From Ruminococcus sp. (GTDB lineage Bacteria > Bacillota > Clostridia > Oscillospirales > Ruminococcaceae), in the NCBI GenBank assembly GCA_017470535.1, contig JAFUYP010000009.1, positions 23,345-87,344 of the forward strand: 64,000 nt of DNA, written 5' to 3'. Below are positions 44,214 through 53,148 of the stretch, piece by piece (the stretch's first letter is position 1; each line of letters starts with the position of its first letter). A program made the translations under genes and the position numbers. The notes beneath the pieces were generated by a model that was not told the origin of the DNA, did no database searches, and saw only the letters and a program-made list of their open reading frames with translations.

Positions 44214-44267
44214 AAGGCAACACCGCCGGGCCACCGGCGGATACCTTTGTGTGCCGTGTTGCCTTAA
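44212..44267. repeat. Short palindromic repeat element
   Basis: TTAAGGCAACAC (44212-44223) is inverted at 44256-44267, enclosing a CCGCCGG/CCGGCGG hairpin (44223-44240). A related AGGCAACACCG string occurs once more near 11162. It looks like a small interspersed repeat placed against the parS-like site. Confidence 0.55.
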
Positions 44268-44304
44268 TGACCGGCGGCTGATGCTTTCGGCGGAGTAATG
44301 ATAT

Positions 44305-44334
44305 TTGACTTATTTTGCTTATTTGTGTTATAAT
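44305..44334 (+). promoter_or_regulatory. Promoter of the DUF5662 gene
   Basis: TTGACT (44305-44310), an 18-base spacer and TATAAT (44329-44334), 28 bases before the start codon. Confidence 0.72.
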
Positions 44335-44362
44335 GAAAGCAGACGATACAGAGGTGAAGGCT

Positions 44363-44890
44363 ATGAATAAACTCTACGGACATTTCAAAACGATAACTCA
44401 CCACCGCCATATGGTGATAAAGCACTGCTTTTATGCAGGCATATTATTTCAGGGGCTGTTCCATGACTTGTCTAAGTACTCGCCGACTGAATTTATTGTC
44501 GGTGTAAAGCATTACCTGGGCGACCGCTCACCTAATGAGGGGGAGCGTGAGGACTACGGCTATTCACTTGCCTGGATGCACCATAAGGGCAGGAACAAGC
44601 ATCATTTTGAATACTGGACAGACTACGACCCGGTGACAAAAAAGATAATGCCGGTAAAAATGCCTGTAAGATATGTAAAGGAAATGTTCTGCGACAGAAT
44701 GGCTGCAAGCAAGACTTATCTTAAAGATAAGTATACCGATGCTTCGCCGCTCGAATACTTCACAAAGGGCAACACTGCAAAGCGTATGCACCCGGAAACG
44801 GCAAAGCTTTTGCAAAAGCTGCTGACGATGCTCAGAGACAAGGGTGAGAAAAAGACTTTTGCTTATATACGGCACTTAAAAGATTATTGA
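44363..44890 (+). CDS. DUF5662 family protein
   Basis: A 175-residue protein rich in His. The segment FHDLSKYSPTEF, with upstream HxxxV and later WMHHKGRNKHH, resembles an HD-type metal site and fits the DUF5662 family, whose function is unknown. ATG 44363 follows GAGGTGAAGG. The next gene is a SdpI-like membrane protein 24 bases away. Confidence 0.75.
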   Translation: MNKLYGHFKTITHHRHMVIKHCFYAGILFQGLFHDLSKYSPTEFIVGVKHYLGDRSPNEGEREDYGYSLAWMHHKGRNKHHFEYWTDYDPVTKKIMPVKMPVRYVKEMFCDRMAASKTYLKDKYTDASPLEYFTKGNTAKRMHPETAKLLQKLLTMLRDKGEKKTFAYIRHLKDY

Positions 44891-44914
44891 CCTGTAAAAA
44901 AGGGGAGTGAGCTT

Positions 44915-45295
44915 ATGGGGGCTTTGATACTGCTGTCCTTTTCTCTGATAATGCCCTTGCTGCTTATGGTGTCCGGGCATATACTTTACAGCAGGGAAGT
45001 GCCGAGACAGAGCGCATTCGGCTACCGCACGCATATGGCAATGATAAATGACGATACATGGGAGTTTGCAAATAGGCTCTTTGGCAAAAAGGTGTTCAGG
45101 CTCGGTGTTATCGAGATCATAATATGTGTGCTTATGATACTTTACTGTACTTTTATAAGAGAGCCTGAAAGCCCGGCGGCAGCACTTCTTGTCACCGAGG
45201 CGCTTGAATTGTTTGCGTTCATATACCCGTGTGCCGGGACAGAGGAAGCACTCAGACTGACCTTTGACAGGAACGGTAAAAGGAAACATCTCTGA
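44915..45295 (+). CDS. SdpI-family small membrane protein
   Basis: A 126-residue protein with an N-terminal membrane helix (about 3-23) and two more hydrophobic segments. The segment FGYRTHMAMINDDTWEFANRLFGK is the SdpI-family signature. In Bacillus, SdpI gives immunity to the SdpC toxin and senses it, but many homologues have no toxin nearby, as here. It is likely in the same transcript as the DUF5662 gene. Confidence 0.75.
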   Translation: MGALILLSFSLIMPLLLMVSGHILYSREVPRQSAFGYRTHMAMINDDTWEFANRLFGKKVFRLGVIEIIICVLMILYCTFIREPESPAAALLVTEALELFAFIYPCAGTEEALRLTFDRNGKRKHL

Positions 45296-45380
45296 TTTTT
45301 TCAGCCGGCTTTCATAAATGTATCACATTAGGCTGATAATATCATTATGAAGACTATTTTAAAATAAAGGGGAGATAACT

Positions 45381-46061
45381 ATGCCAAGAATATTAGTTGT
45401 AGATGATGAACCCAAGATAAGAGAGCTTATCCGTGAATACGCTGAGTTCAACGGCTTTGAGGTCGTTGAGGCAGGCGACGGCATGGAAGCGGCGGAGCTT
45501 GCAAAGGCTCACGATTATGATGTTATCGTTATGGACATCATGATGCCTAAGCTCGACGGCTATTCAGCTGTCAAAGAGATAAGAAAGACCAAAAAGACCC
45601 CTGTCATCATGCTTTCAGCAAGGGGCGAGGAGTATGACAAGCTGTTCGGCTTTGAGATAGGCGTTGATGACTATGTGGTAAAGCCTTTCTCGCCGAAGGA
45701 GCTTATGGCGAGGATAAAGGCGGTCATAGCACGCTCTAAACCATCACGCATAAGCGAGGAGGATGTGCTTATCTACAAGGGGTTAGAGATAAACTTCACT
45801 GCCCGTGAGGTCAAGATAGACGGCGAGCGTGTGCAGATGACTCCTAAGGAATATGATCTGCTGTTTTTCCTTGTGAGAAATATGAATATCGCTCTTTCCC
45901 GTGAAAAGCTGCTTGAAGAGGTATGGGGATTTGATTTCTACGGCGACGACAGAACGGTAGATACTCATATCAAAATGCTCAGAAACAGCTTAGGACCGTA
46001 CCGCAACCTTATAATAACCCTCAGGGGAATGGGGTATAAGTTTGAAAAGATCGAGCAGTAA
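45381..46061 (+). CDS. OmpR-family response regulator
   Basis: A 226-residue regulator. The receiver domain has DDE at 8-10, phospho-acceptor Asp52 (VMDIMMPKLDG), Thr/Ser near MLSARG and the KPFSPKE lysine. The C-terminal winged helix spans about 130-224. It overlaps the histidine kinase gene by 20 bases. The walJ gene is nearby, but I do not call it WalR because the kinase lacks WalK-type domains. Confidence 0.92.
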   Translation: MPRILVVDDEPKIRELIREYAEFNGFEVVEAGDGMEAAELAKAHDYDVIVMDIMMPKLDGYSAVKEIRKTKKTPVIMLSARGEEYDKLFGFEIGVDDYVVKPFSPKELMARIKAVIARSKPSRISEEDVLIYKGLEINFTAREVKIDGERVQMTPKEYDLLFFLVRNMNIALSREKLLEEVWGFDFYGDDRTVDTHIKMLRNSLGPYRNLIITLRGMGYKFEKIEQ

Positions 46062-47553
46062 GGCTGTAAAAGCTCATAAGACAAAGCATGGTATCAAGTA
46101 CTATGTGTGGATATATTTTATGGTGTTCACAGCGCTTATACTTGTGCTTTTGTGGGTGTTCCAGTATTTCTTTTTGCAAAACTACTACCGTGCCGCCAAG
46201 GAGCGTGACCTTGCGCTCACGGCATCAAGGCTCGCCGCAGAAGCCGGCAGCAGTGACATTGAAGACCTTGTAAGGGAAACGGCGTACAAGAACGCTATCA
46301 ATATCCGTGTGGTCGATGCTATGGGAAACCAGCTGTACGGTGAGAACAATATGGGCAGCTTTTCTGTGCTCGCACAGGATAAGTTCGGTACACAGCAGTT
46401 TGAGCTTATAGGCAGACTTGAAGCGTCTGATGATAATACTTACAGCGAGATAATCAAGAACAAGCACTTCGGCAACAAGGAGTTAGTCCTTATCACCGAA
46501 ATGGGCGGAAATGAAAAGGACAAGCAGTACCTTATAATAGAAGCGTCTATCGACCCGCTCGACTCCACTACAAAGATCATCAGGGAGCAGCTGTTCTATA
46601 TATCTATCATACTGTTTGAAATGGCGTTCATCGTGACTATCATCATATCAAGGCGGCTTTCAAAGCCTATCACCGAGCTTACCGATACGGCTAAACAGTT
46701 CGGTCAGGGCGACTATGAGATCAGCTTTGATGCAAAGGGCTATGCTGAGGTAGAGGAGCTTTCAAACGTCCTTGAAGACGCAAAGGACGAGATAAAGAAG
46801 GTAACTGACCTCAGAAAAGAGCTGATCGCAAATGTATCCCACGATCTGCGCACACCGCTGACAATGGTAAAGGCGTATGCCGAGATGATAAGAGATCTCT
46901 CGGGCGACAACCCGGTCAAGCGTGAGGAGCATTTAAAGGTCATAATCGACGAGTCAGACAGACTGTCGAACTTAGTAAACGATCTGCTCGCTATCTCAAG
47001 GATCGAATCGGGTAAAATGGAGCTTAACAAGCAGAGCTTCTCTATAAAGGAAAAGCTCGAAGATTGCATGACACGCTATCAGCTGCTGATAGAGCAGGAG
47101 GGGTATGATATTCAGTATATCCCCGATGATGATGTAACGGTCACGGCTGACATGGAAAAGATAGATCAGGTCATCTATAATTTTATCAACAACGCTATAA
47201 ATTACAGCGGCGATGAAAAGGTAATAAGGCTCGTGCAGAAAAACAAGCCGGGCGCTGTAAGGATAGAAGTCACCGACAACGGGCAGGGCATATCCAAAGA
47301 GCTGCTGCCGAAGGTGTTCGACCGCTACTACCGCGGCGAAAAATACAAGCGTGATGTGGTCGGCACGGGGCTTGGGCTTTCGATATGCAAGGAGATACTC
47401 AAAAAGCATGATTTCGCATTCGGCGTGACCTCTACCGAGGGAGTAGGCTCGACGTTCTGGTTCGAGATACCTGTCGAAGAAAAGAAACACACCAAGCGTT
47501 CAAAGGACAAGGAAAAGGATAAACACACCGAAGCCGAACAAAGGGAGCAGTGA
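46042..47553 (+). CDS. Sensor histidine kinase
   Basis: A 503-residue membrane kinase. Two membrane helices (about 23-46 and 182-203) flank an extracellular sensor of about 135 residues. Then HAMP, HisKA with VSHDLRTPLTMVKAYAEMI (phospho-His), and the ATPase with NAINYSG, DNGQGI and GTGLGLSI. A charged Lys/Glu tail ends the protein. Partner of the overlapping response regulator. The start codon is TTG 46042 within the regulator gene, with AGGGGAATGG upstream. The signal is unknown. Confidence 0.9.
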   Translation: MKRSSSKAVKAHKTKHGIKYYVWIYFMVFTALILVLLWVFQYFFLQNYYRAAKERDLALTASRLAAEAGSSDIEDLVRETAYKNAINIRVVDAMGNQLYGENNMGSFSVLAQDKFGTQQFELIGRLEASDDNTYSEIIKNKHFGNKELVLITEMGGNEKDKQYLIIEASIDPLDSTTKIIREQLFYISIILFEMAFIVTIIISRRLSKPITELTDTAKQFGQGDYEISFDAKGYAEVEELSNVLEDAKDEIKKVTDLRKELIANVSHDLRTPLTMVKAYAEMIRDLSGDNPVKREEHLKVIIDESDRLSNLVNDLLAISRIESGKMELNKQSFSIKEKLEDCMTRYQLLIEQEGYDIQYIPDDDVTVTADMEKIDQVIYNFINNAINYSGDEKVIRLVQKNKPGAVRIEVTDNGQGISKELLPKVFDRYYRGEKYKRDVVGTGLGLSICKEILKKHDFAFGVTSTEGVGSTFWFEIPVEEKKHTKRSKDKEKDKHTEAEQREQ

Positions 47554-47556
47554 TAT

Positions 47557-48003
47557 ATGTCATCATATTTCAGAGAACTTTACGCCGTGTCCGGCGTCAG
47601 CTTTATGATAATGGGGCGGTATATTATATATACGATGTTCCCGGTGTTCTTAAAGGGTGCGGCGATGTACCTGCTCGATGTAAAGGGCTTGTGGCGCACG
47701 ATGCTGTCGTCGGCAGTCACTCAGTTTATGATAGTCGGCGCAGGCGGGATCATAGTAAAGCTGATACACCCGGAGCTGGAGGTATTCTCGGCACTGGAGG
47801 GAACGGGGATAGAAAATACTGCACTTGCAGTGCTGATAACATATCTGCTTGTATACCTTGCCGTTGATGCTGTGATGATCTATACTGTAAACAAGACTTT
47901 TAAAGGCAGCAGGAAGGCTGTCGCTGTGACAGGGGCAATGGACGCTCTGAATGTTTGTGTAATGTGCATAATGTTCTCGCATCAGATCATTATAACAATT
48001 TGA
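47557..48003 (+). CDS. Four-helix membrane protein, unknown function
   Basis: A 148-residue hydrophobic protein with about four membrane helices, no recognised family. The start ATG 47557 follows AAAGGGAG and is 3 bases after the kinase stop, so it is the third gene of the two-component operon. It may be an accessory to the sensor or its target. Confidence 0.65.
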   Translation: MSSYFRELYAVSGVSFMIMGRYIIYTMFPVFLKGAAMYLLDVKGLWRTMLSSAVTQFMIVGAGGIIVKLIHPELEVFSALEGTGIENTALAVLITYLLVYLAVDAVMIYTVNKTFKGSRKAVAVTGAMDALNVCVMCIMFSHQIIITI

Positions 48004-48043
48004 AACGACAGCAAATAGTTAAAAAAGCTAAAATATTCGTATA

Positions 48044-48081
48044 AAAATCACCGAAAACTACTAAAATTCGGTGATTTTTTT
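48044..48081 (+). terminator. Terminator after the two-component operon
   Basis: AAAATCACCGAA (48045-48056) pairs with TTCGGTGATTTT around an 10-base loop and continues into seven T. Confidence 0.87.
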
Positions 48082-48135
48082 GTGTTCGGGGATAATATGT
48101 TCATAATCTGTTCTGAAAAGTAGTAAATATTTACG

Positions 48136-48179
48136 AAAACGTTTTAAGGCTTGACAAATGGTGATTTTTCTGATATAAT
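48136..48179 (+). promoter_or_regulatory. Promoter with AAAACGTTTT operator, sugar transport locus
   Basis: TTGACA (48151-48156), a 17-base spacer and TATAAT (48174-48179). A palindrome AAAACGTTTT (48136-48145) lies just upstream of the -35 box. The same palindrome recurs at 48518-48527 near the LacI start, suggesting self-control by that regulator. Confidence 0.72.
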
Positions 48180-48554
48180 GTAATAGAAATAACAAGCCAG
48201 ATGTTTGATTTATACAAATTTATGGGCAAAATAGACATACTGTCGGCAGCGGCGGTTTTTTTGCGCCTGATGTGGGAAAATTGTTTCGTTGATATTTCGT
48301 GAATGAATGGTGAAAATACGTCGGCGTTACAAAACGGTTACGTTTAACAAAATATCAACGTCAAAATGCACAAAATGATATAATGTTTGTTGTGAAAAAT
48401 ACCGTATTTTATTACATAGCGCAAAAAAAACGTATAAAACACTTGAAATTCTGCTCGGAATATTGTATATTTTTATTAGCGGAAACGATTGAGATTTGAT
48501 AAGCACGGCTGTTATCGAAAACGTTTTTAAAATTAAAAAGGAGCGGACATCAGC
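48180..48554 (+). promoter_or_regulatory. Long leader before the LacI gene with operators and an inverted repeat
   Basis: About 375 bases without a gene. It holds the inverted pair CGTTGATATTT (about 48288-48298) and AAATATCAACG (about 48351-48361), which could form a long stem, a second TATAAT near 48380, a cre-like GGAAACGATT (48481-48490), and the palindrome AAAACGTTTT (48518-48527) followed by the ribosome site. Control by carbon catabolite and a LacI-type repressor is likely. Confidence 0.5.
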
Positions 48555-49565
48555 ATGGTTTCACTAAAAGATATTTCCGTTCGATGCGGTGTTTCGGTCG
48601 CTACTGTCAGTAAGGCTCTCAACGGGCACAAGGACGTAAGCGAGGCTACGAAGGAAAGGCTTATCAAAGCGGCAAAGGAAATGGGTTACTTTCCCAATTC
48701 TCAGGCAAGGGCGCTCAAGACCAACCGCACCTACAATCTCGGGGTGATGTTCCTCGATGAGGCAGGCAGCGGTCTGACACATGAGTTTTTCGCAAGGCTG
48801 CTCAACAGCTTCAAAACAGAGGCTGAGTCGGCAGGGTATGATATAACCTTTATAAACAGGGACATGGGTTCAAGGAAGATGACTACCTATGAACACTGCA
48901 AGTACAGAAATGTTGACGGCGTGATAATCGCCTGCACGGATTTCTCGTCGCCCGATGTTTATGAGGTGATAAACGGTGATATACCGGTGGTCACGATAGA
49001 CCACACATTTGAATGCCGTTCGTCTGTTCTTTCCAATAATGAACAGGGTATCGAGGAGCTTGTCAATTACGCTTACTCGATGGGGCACAGAAAGATAGCT
49101 TATATACAGGGCAACAAATCAGCGGTCGCTGAAAAAAGGCTGAAAGGCTTTTTACAGTCGATGTCACAGAAAAAGCTCGAGATAAGGAGCGAATGGGTGA
49201 TAACAGCTGATTACCACAACCCTGAGCTTACATATAAGTACACTAAGCAGCTGCTTGAAAACGATAACACCCCGACCTGTATCTTTATGCCGGATGATTA
49301 TTCGGCGATAGGCGGCTATAACGCCATAAAGGACATGGGGCTAAGGATCGGCAGGGACGTATCGGTGATAGGGTACGACGGCATAGCTTATGCGACGCTC
49401 GTTTCTCCCAAGCTGACGACTTACGCTCAGGATACTGAGGAGATAGGGGTAAGGGCAGCCAAGAAGCTGATAGCTCTTATAGAAGAGCCGCAGACAACAT
49501 TCCATGAGGTCATAACGATCGGCGGCAGTCTTGTAAAAGGCGAGTCGGTCGGGAAGATAAATTAA
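48555..49565 (+). CDS. LacI-family regulator of a carbohydrate importer
   Basis: A 336-residue regulator. The N-terminus MVSLKDISVRCGVSVATVSKALNGHKDVS is a textbook LacI helix-turn-helix with hinge ARALKTN. The C-terminal sugar-binding domain has the usual VDGVIIAC and TCIFMPDD elements. It is upstream of the ABC importer in the same direction, and AAAACGTTTT palindromes lie in its leader. The likely ligand is the imported sugar or a product of it. Confidence 0.9.
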   Translation: MVSLKDISVRCGVSVATVSKALNGHKDVSEATKERLIKAAKEMGYFPNSQARALKTNRTYNLGVMFLDEAGSGLTHEFFARLLNSFKTEAESAGYDITFINRDMGSRKMTTYEHCKYRNVDGVIIACTDFSSPDVYEVINGDIPVVTIDHTFECRSSVLSNNEQGIEELVNYAYSMGHRKIAYIQGNKSAVAEKRLKGFLQSMSQKKLEIRSEWVITADYHNPELTYKYTKQLLENDNTPTCIFMPDDYSAIGGYNAIKDMGLRIGRDVSVIGYDGIAYATLVSPKLTTYAQDTEEIGVRAAKKLIALIEEPQTTFHEVITIGGSLVKGESVGKIN

Positions 49566-49632
49566 GGCATTAAGTTTTTGGAAAACATCCAAAAATATAA
49601 AAACCAATGCAATTTTAAGGAGGAAATTTATT

Positions 49633-51084
49633 ATGACAAAGCTTAAAAGAGTGCTTGCCGGCACAATGTGTCTGACAATGGCAGGTTCGATGCTCACAGC
49701 GTGTGGAGACAGCTCCAGCAGCTCAGGTTCAGCAGCAGATGTTGCTCCCGTTGAGCAGAAGAAAGAGGGTAGTGAGGATTCCAAGAACACTATCAAGATC
49801 TACGTTTGGAACCAGGAGTTCCAGGGCCTGTTCAGAAGATACTATCCTGAGTATGATGCTGAGAAGTCCGGCTACGACACCACCAAGAATGAGAAGACAG
49901 GCACAGGCGATGACTTCTTAAAGGATGGTAAGAAGGTAGTTTGGGTAGTTAACGAGAACCAGGGCAACAACTATCAGGATAAGCTCGACGATGCACTCAA
50001 GAAGCAGGCAGATTCCGATGATAAGGTAGATATGTTCCTTATCGAGGCTGACTACGCTCTCAAGTATGTAAACTCCGGCTATACACAGCCGCTCAAGGAT
50101 ATCGGCATCACAGATGACGATACTAAGGAAATGTATCAGTACACAAAGGACGTTGCTACTGCAACAGACGGCACACTCCGTGCAGTATCGTGGCAGGCTA
50201 CTCCCGGCCTCTTCGCTTACAGAAGAGATATAGCTAAGGAAGTTCTTGGTACAGATGATCCGGCTAAGGTTCAGGAAGCTCTTGCTGACTGGGATAAGTT
50301 CAACGATGTAGCTAAGAAGATGAAGGACAAAGGCTACTTCATGCTCTCAGGTTACGATGACAGCTATCGTACATTCTCCAACAATATGTCCAAGCCGTGG
50401 GTAGAGAACGACACTATCCAGGTCGATGATATGCTCATGAAGTGGGTAGATCAGACTAAGGACTTCACAGACAACGGCTACAACAACAAGACATCTCTCT
50501 GGGATGATACATGGTCTGCTGACCAGGGTCCTTCCGGTAAGGTATTCGGCTTCTTCTATTCGACATGGGGCATCAACTTCACACTGAAGGGCAACTCCTT
50601 AGAGAAGTCCGTTGATGACGGCGGTAAGGAAGAAGTAGGTAACGGTATCTACGGTCAGTACGCAGTTTGCGAAGGCCCTGCTGCATACTTCTGGGGCGGT
50701 ACATGGCTCTGCTGCGCAACCGGTTCCGACAACACAGATACAGTTGCTGATATCATGAAGAAGATGACTTGCGACGGCGATATCGCTACAAACATCACAA
50801 AGGATACTCAGGACTATACAAACAACAAGTCTGCTATGGATGCTATCGCTTCCTCTGACTATGCTTCCGACTTCCTCGGCGGTCAGAACCACATCGCTCT
50901 GTTCGCAGCAGCTGCTCCGAACATCAAGATGGATAAGACAACATCCTATGACCAGGGTCTTAACGAAAAGTTCCAGGCAGCATTCAAGGATTACTTCAAT
51001 GGCAATGCTACAAAGGACGAGGCTCTTGAGAACTTCTACAAGGCAGCTATCGAGCTCTATCCTAACCTGAAGAAACCTTCATGA
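49633..51084 (+). CDS. Sugar-binding lipoprotein of an ABC importer (MsmE-like)
   Basis: A 483-residue solute-binding protein. The signal peptide ends in the lipobox LTAC at Cys24, followed by a Ser-rich linker. The mature part is a family-1 carbohydrate binding protein (IKIYVWNQEFQGLFRRYYPEY). It is anchored on the outer face of the membrane. Its Ile, Lys and Ala codons (ATC, AAG, GCT) differ from most of the window, where ATA is frequent, a mark of strong expression. A hairpin after the gene probably stabilises its mRNA. No ATPase gene is nearby. Confidence 0.88.
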   Translation: MTKLKRVLAGTMCLTMAGSMLTACGDSSSSSGSAADVAPVEQKKEGSEDSKNTIKIYVWNQEFQGLFRRYYPEYDAEKSGYDTTKNEKTGTGDDFLKDGKKVVWVVNENQGNNYQDKLDDALKKQADSDDKVDMFLIEADYALKYVNSGYTQPLKDIGITDDDTKEMYQYTKDVATATDGTLRAVSWQATPGLFAYRRDIAKEVLGTDDPAKVQEALADWDKFNDVAKKMKDKGYFMLSGYDDSYRTFSNNMSKPWVENDTIQVDDMLMKWVDQTKDFTDNGYNNKTSLWDDTWSADQGPSGKVFGFFYSTWGINFTLKGNSLEKSVDDGGKEEVGNGIYGQYAVCEGPAAYFWGGTWLCCATGSDNTDTVADIMKKMTCDGDIATNITKDTQDYTNNKSAMDAIASSDYASDFLGGQNHIALFAAAAPNIKMDKTTSYDQGLNEKFQAAFKDYFNGNATKDEALENFYKAAIELYPNLKKPS

Positions 51085-51105
51085 TCTGACGAACTTTAAA
51101 TAGTA

Positions 51106-51150
51106 TTCAAGTTTTACGGGGTGGCGCAACCGCCATCCCGTATTCTTGAA
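51106..51150 (+). repeat. Intercistronic hairpin between binding protein and permease
   Basis: TTCAAG (51106-51111) with CTTGAA (51145-51150) encloses ACGGGGTGGCG/CGCCATCCCGT (51116-51141). There is no U run, so it probably protects the binding-protein message and allows uneven expression of the operon. Confidence 0.7.
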
Positions 51151-51201
51151 ATTAAGACTTTTTGAAAGGAAATTTGCTATTTTTTTTAGCAGGGTGAGTA
51201 T

Positions 51202-52173
51202 ATGGCGTCATCAAACAAACATAAATCCATTAGCTATGCTAAATGGGGTTATATTTTTATACTGCCTTTCTTTATCGCATATGGTTTATTCCAGCTGTGG
51301 CCGATGTTCCAGACTATTCGTGACAGCTTTTACAGCAAAATGACCGTTGGTCTTATCGAGTATCCTGAAGAATTTGTTGGCTTTGATAACTATGTAGACC
51401 TTTTTAAAGAAGGCGAGATTTTTACCTATTTTGGTAACACATTTATAATCTGGATAATTGGTTTTATTCCCCAGATCTTTATTTCACTTCTCCTTGCTGC
51501 TTGGTTCACAGATCTTCGTCTTAAAATAAAAGCACAGGGTTTCTTCAAGGTTGTTATCTATCTCCCGAATATACTCATGGCAGCAGCTGTTTCGATGCTG
51601 TTCTTCGCTATATTCTCGGATATAGGTCCTATCAATGATGTGTATAAGAGCATCACAGGCTCTGAATCGCCGTATCAGTTCTTTGCACACATTACAAGTA
51701 CAAGAGTGATAATTGCGATCATCAACTTTATCATGTGGTATGGTAATACTACTATCCTGCTTATGGCAGCTATCATGGGTGTTGATCCTTCACTTTATGA
51801 AGCGTCTGAGATCGACGGTGCTACACCATCACAGACCTTCTGGCAGATCACTATCCCTTCTATCAGACCTATCCTTATCTACGTTTTAGTAACATCACTC
51901 ATCGGTGGTGTACAGATGTACGATATCCCGCAGATCATTACAAACGGCGAGGGTTCACCTACAAGATCATCCATGACGGTGGTTATGTATCTTAACCGAC
52001 AGATCTCCGTTGGTAAGAACTACGGTAAGGCAGGTACTATCTCTGTCGTACTGTTTATAGTAGCGGCTGTACTTTCACTTGCTGTTGCAGCGTTCAACTC
52101 CAAGGATCAGCTTGCAGAGAGAAAGGCTGCTAAGCTCAAGAAAAAGAAGATGAAGGGGGCGTTAAAGATATGA
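51202..52173 (+). CDS. ABC sugar permease, MalF/MsmF type
   Basis: A 323-residue membrane protein with six helices. The cytoplasmic EAA loop is YEASEIDGATPSQTFWQITIP, where the ATPase docks. It pairs with the next gene, which overlaps by 4 bases, to form the channel. Codon use is like that of the binding protein. Confidence 0.9.
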   Translation: MASSNKHKSISYAKWGYIFILPFFIAYGLFQLWPMFQTIRDSFYSKMTVGLIEYPEEFVGFDNYVDLFKEGEIFTYFGNTFIIWIIGFIPQIFISLLLAAWFTDLRLKIKAQGFFKVVIYLPNILMAAAVSMLFFAIFSDIGPINDVYKSITGSESPYQFFAHITSTRVIIAIINFIMWYGNTTILLMAAIMGVDPSLYEASEIDGATPSQTFWQITIPSIRPILIYVLVTSLIGGVQMYDIPQIITNGEGSPTRSSMTVVMYLNRQISVGKNYGKAGTISVVLFIVAAVLSLAVAAFNSKDQLAERKAAKLKKKKMKGALKI

Positions 52174-53048
52174 GTGCATCTACAACAGATCACGTTGGTG
52201 AGCATACCAATAAAACCAAACTGCTTGTCAGGCGCATAGTTGCATATGTAGTGCTTGTACTTTTAACGATCATATCCCTGCTTCCGTTTATTATCATGAT
52301 CATTAATGCGACTCGTTCGCATCCTGATATTCAGAAGGGCTTTAAGTTCGTTTTGGGTTCGAGCTTCGGCTCAAACTTCAAACACGTTTTCAATAATACG
52401 GATATTCCGCTCCTGTACGGTTTAAGGAACTCGCTTATTGTTGCCGGCTGCTGCGCTCTGCTCAGTACGTATTTCTCGGCACTCACAGCTTATGGTATCC
52501 ACGTTTATGATTTCAAACTCAAAAAGTTTGCGTTTGCTTTCATTCTCGTTATCATGATGGTTCCTGCACAGGTATCAGCTCTCGGTTTTTACAGATTCAT
52601 GGATAGTGTAGGGTTGACTAACAACCTTATCCCACTGATCGTTCCGTCGATCGCAGCTCCTGCAACTTTCTTCTTCATGAAGCAGTACATGGATTCATCA
52701 CTGCCGCTTGAGATCGTTGAGGCTGCCCGTATTGACGGCTGCGGCGAATTCAGAACATTCAACTCGATAGTAATGCCTATCTTAAAGCCTGCTATGGCTG
52801 TTCAGGGTATCTTTACTTTCGTTGCTAACTGGAACAACTACTTCATTCCTTCACTTATCATAGATCAGAAGGAATTAAAGACACTGCCTATCATGGTCGC
52901 TCAGCTAAGATCTGCTGACTTCCTGAAATTCGACTTAGGTCAGGTCTACATGATGATCTTCGTTGCGATCATACCTGTTGTTGTTGTATATCTCGCACTT
53001 TCAAAGTTCATCATTCGTGGTGTTGCTCTGGGTTCTGTAAAGGGTTAA
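52170..53048 (+). CDS. ABC sugar permease, MalG/MsmG type
   Basis: A 292-residue membrane protein with six helices and the EAA loop EAARIDGCGEFRTFNSIVMP. It overlaps the first permease gene (ATGA). The importer must borrow a shared MsmK/MsiK-like ATPase from elsewhere, as is common in Firmicutes. Confidence 0.9.
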   Translation: MSASTTDHVGEHTNKTKLLVRRIVAYVVLVLLTIISLLPFIIMIINATRSHPDIQKGFKFVLGSSFGSNFKHVFNNTDIPLLYGLRNSLIVAGCCALLSTYFSALTAYGIHVYDFKLKKFAFAFILVIMMVPAQVSALGFYRFMDSVGLTNNLIPLIVPSIAAPATFFFMKQYMDSSLPLEIVEAARIDGCGEFRTFNSIVMPILKPAMAVQGIFTFVANWNNYFIPSLIIDQKELKTLPIMVAQLRSADFLKFDLGQVYMMIFVAIIPVVVVYLALSKFIIRGVALGSVKG

Positions 53049-53074
53049 TACTCCGATATTTAAGAGAATATTTT

Positions 53075-53108
53075 AAAGGCTGTACAGCAAAACTGTACAG
53101 CCTTTTTA
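53075..53108 (+). terminator. Terminator after the sugar importer
   Basis: AAAGGCTGTACAG (53075-53087) pairs perfectly with CTGTACAGCCTTT (53093-53105), continuing in T. Confidence 0.9.
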
Positions 53109-53148
53109 GTTTATTATTATTTTTTGTCTTTCAACTCTGAAATGATCA

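Noticed and set aside
44915-45295. Sdp-type toxin-immunity locus
   Set aside because: A SdpI-like protein is present but no SdpC-like toxin or SdpAB maturation gene is nearby.
45381-47553. WalR/WalK essential two-component system
   Set aside because: walJ is near, but walH and walI are absent and the kinase has no visible PAS domain of the WalK type; kept as a generic pair.
47550-47867. Alternative frame overlapping the four-helix membrane protein
   Set aside because: Lower-quality composition and no better ribosome site than the frame starting at 47557, which has a clear membrane-protein pattern.
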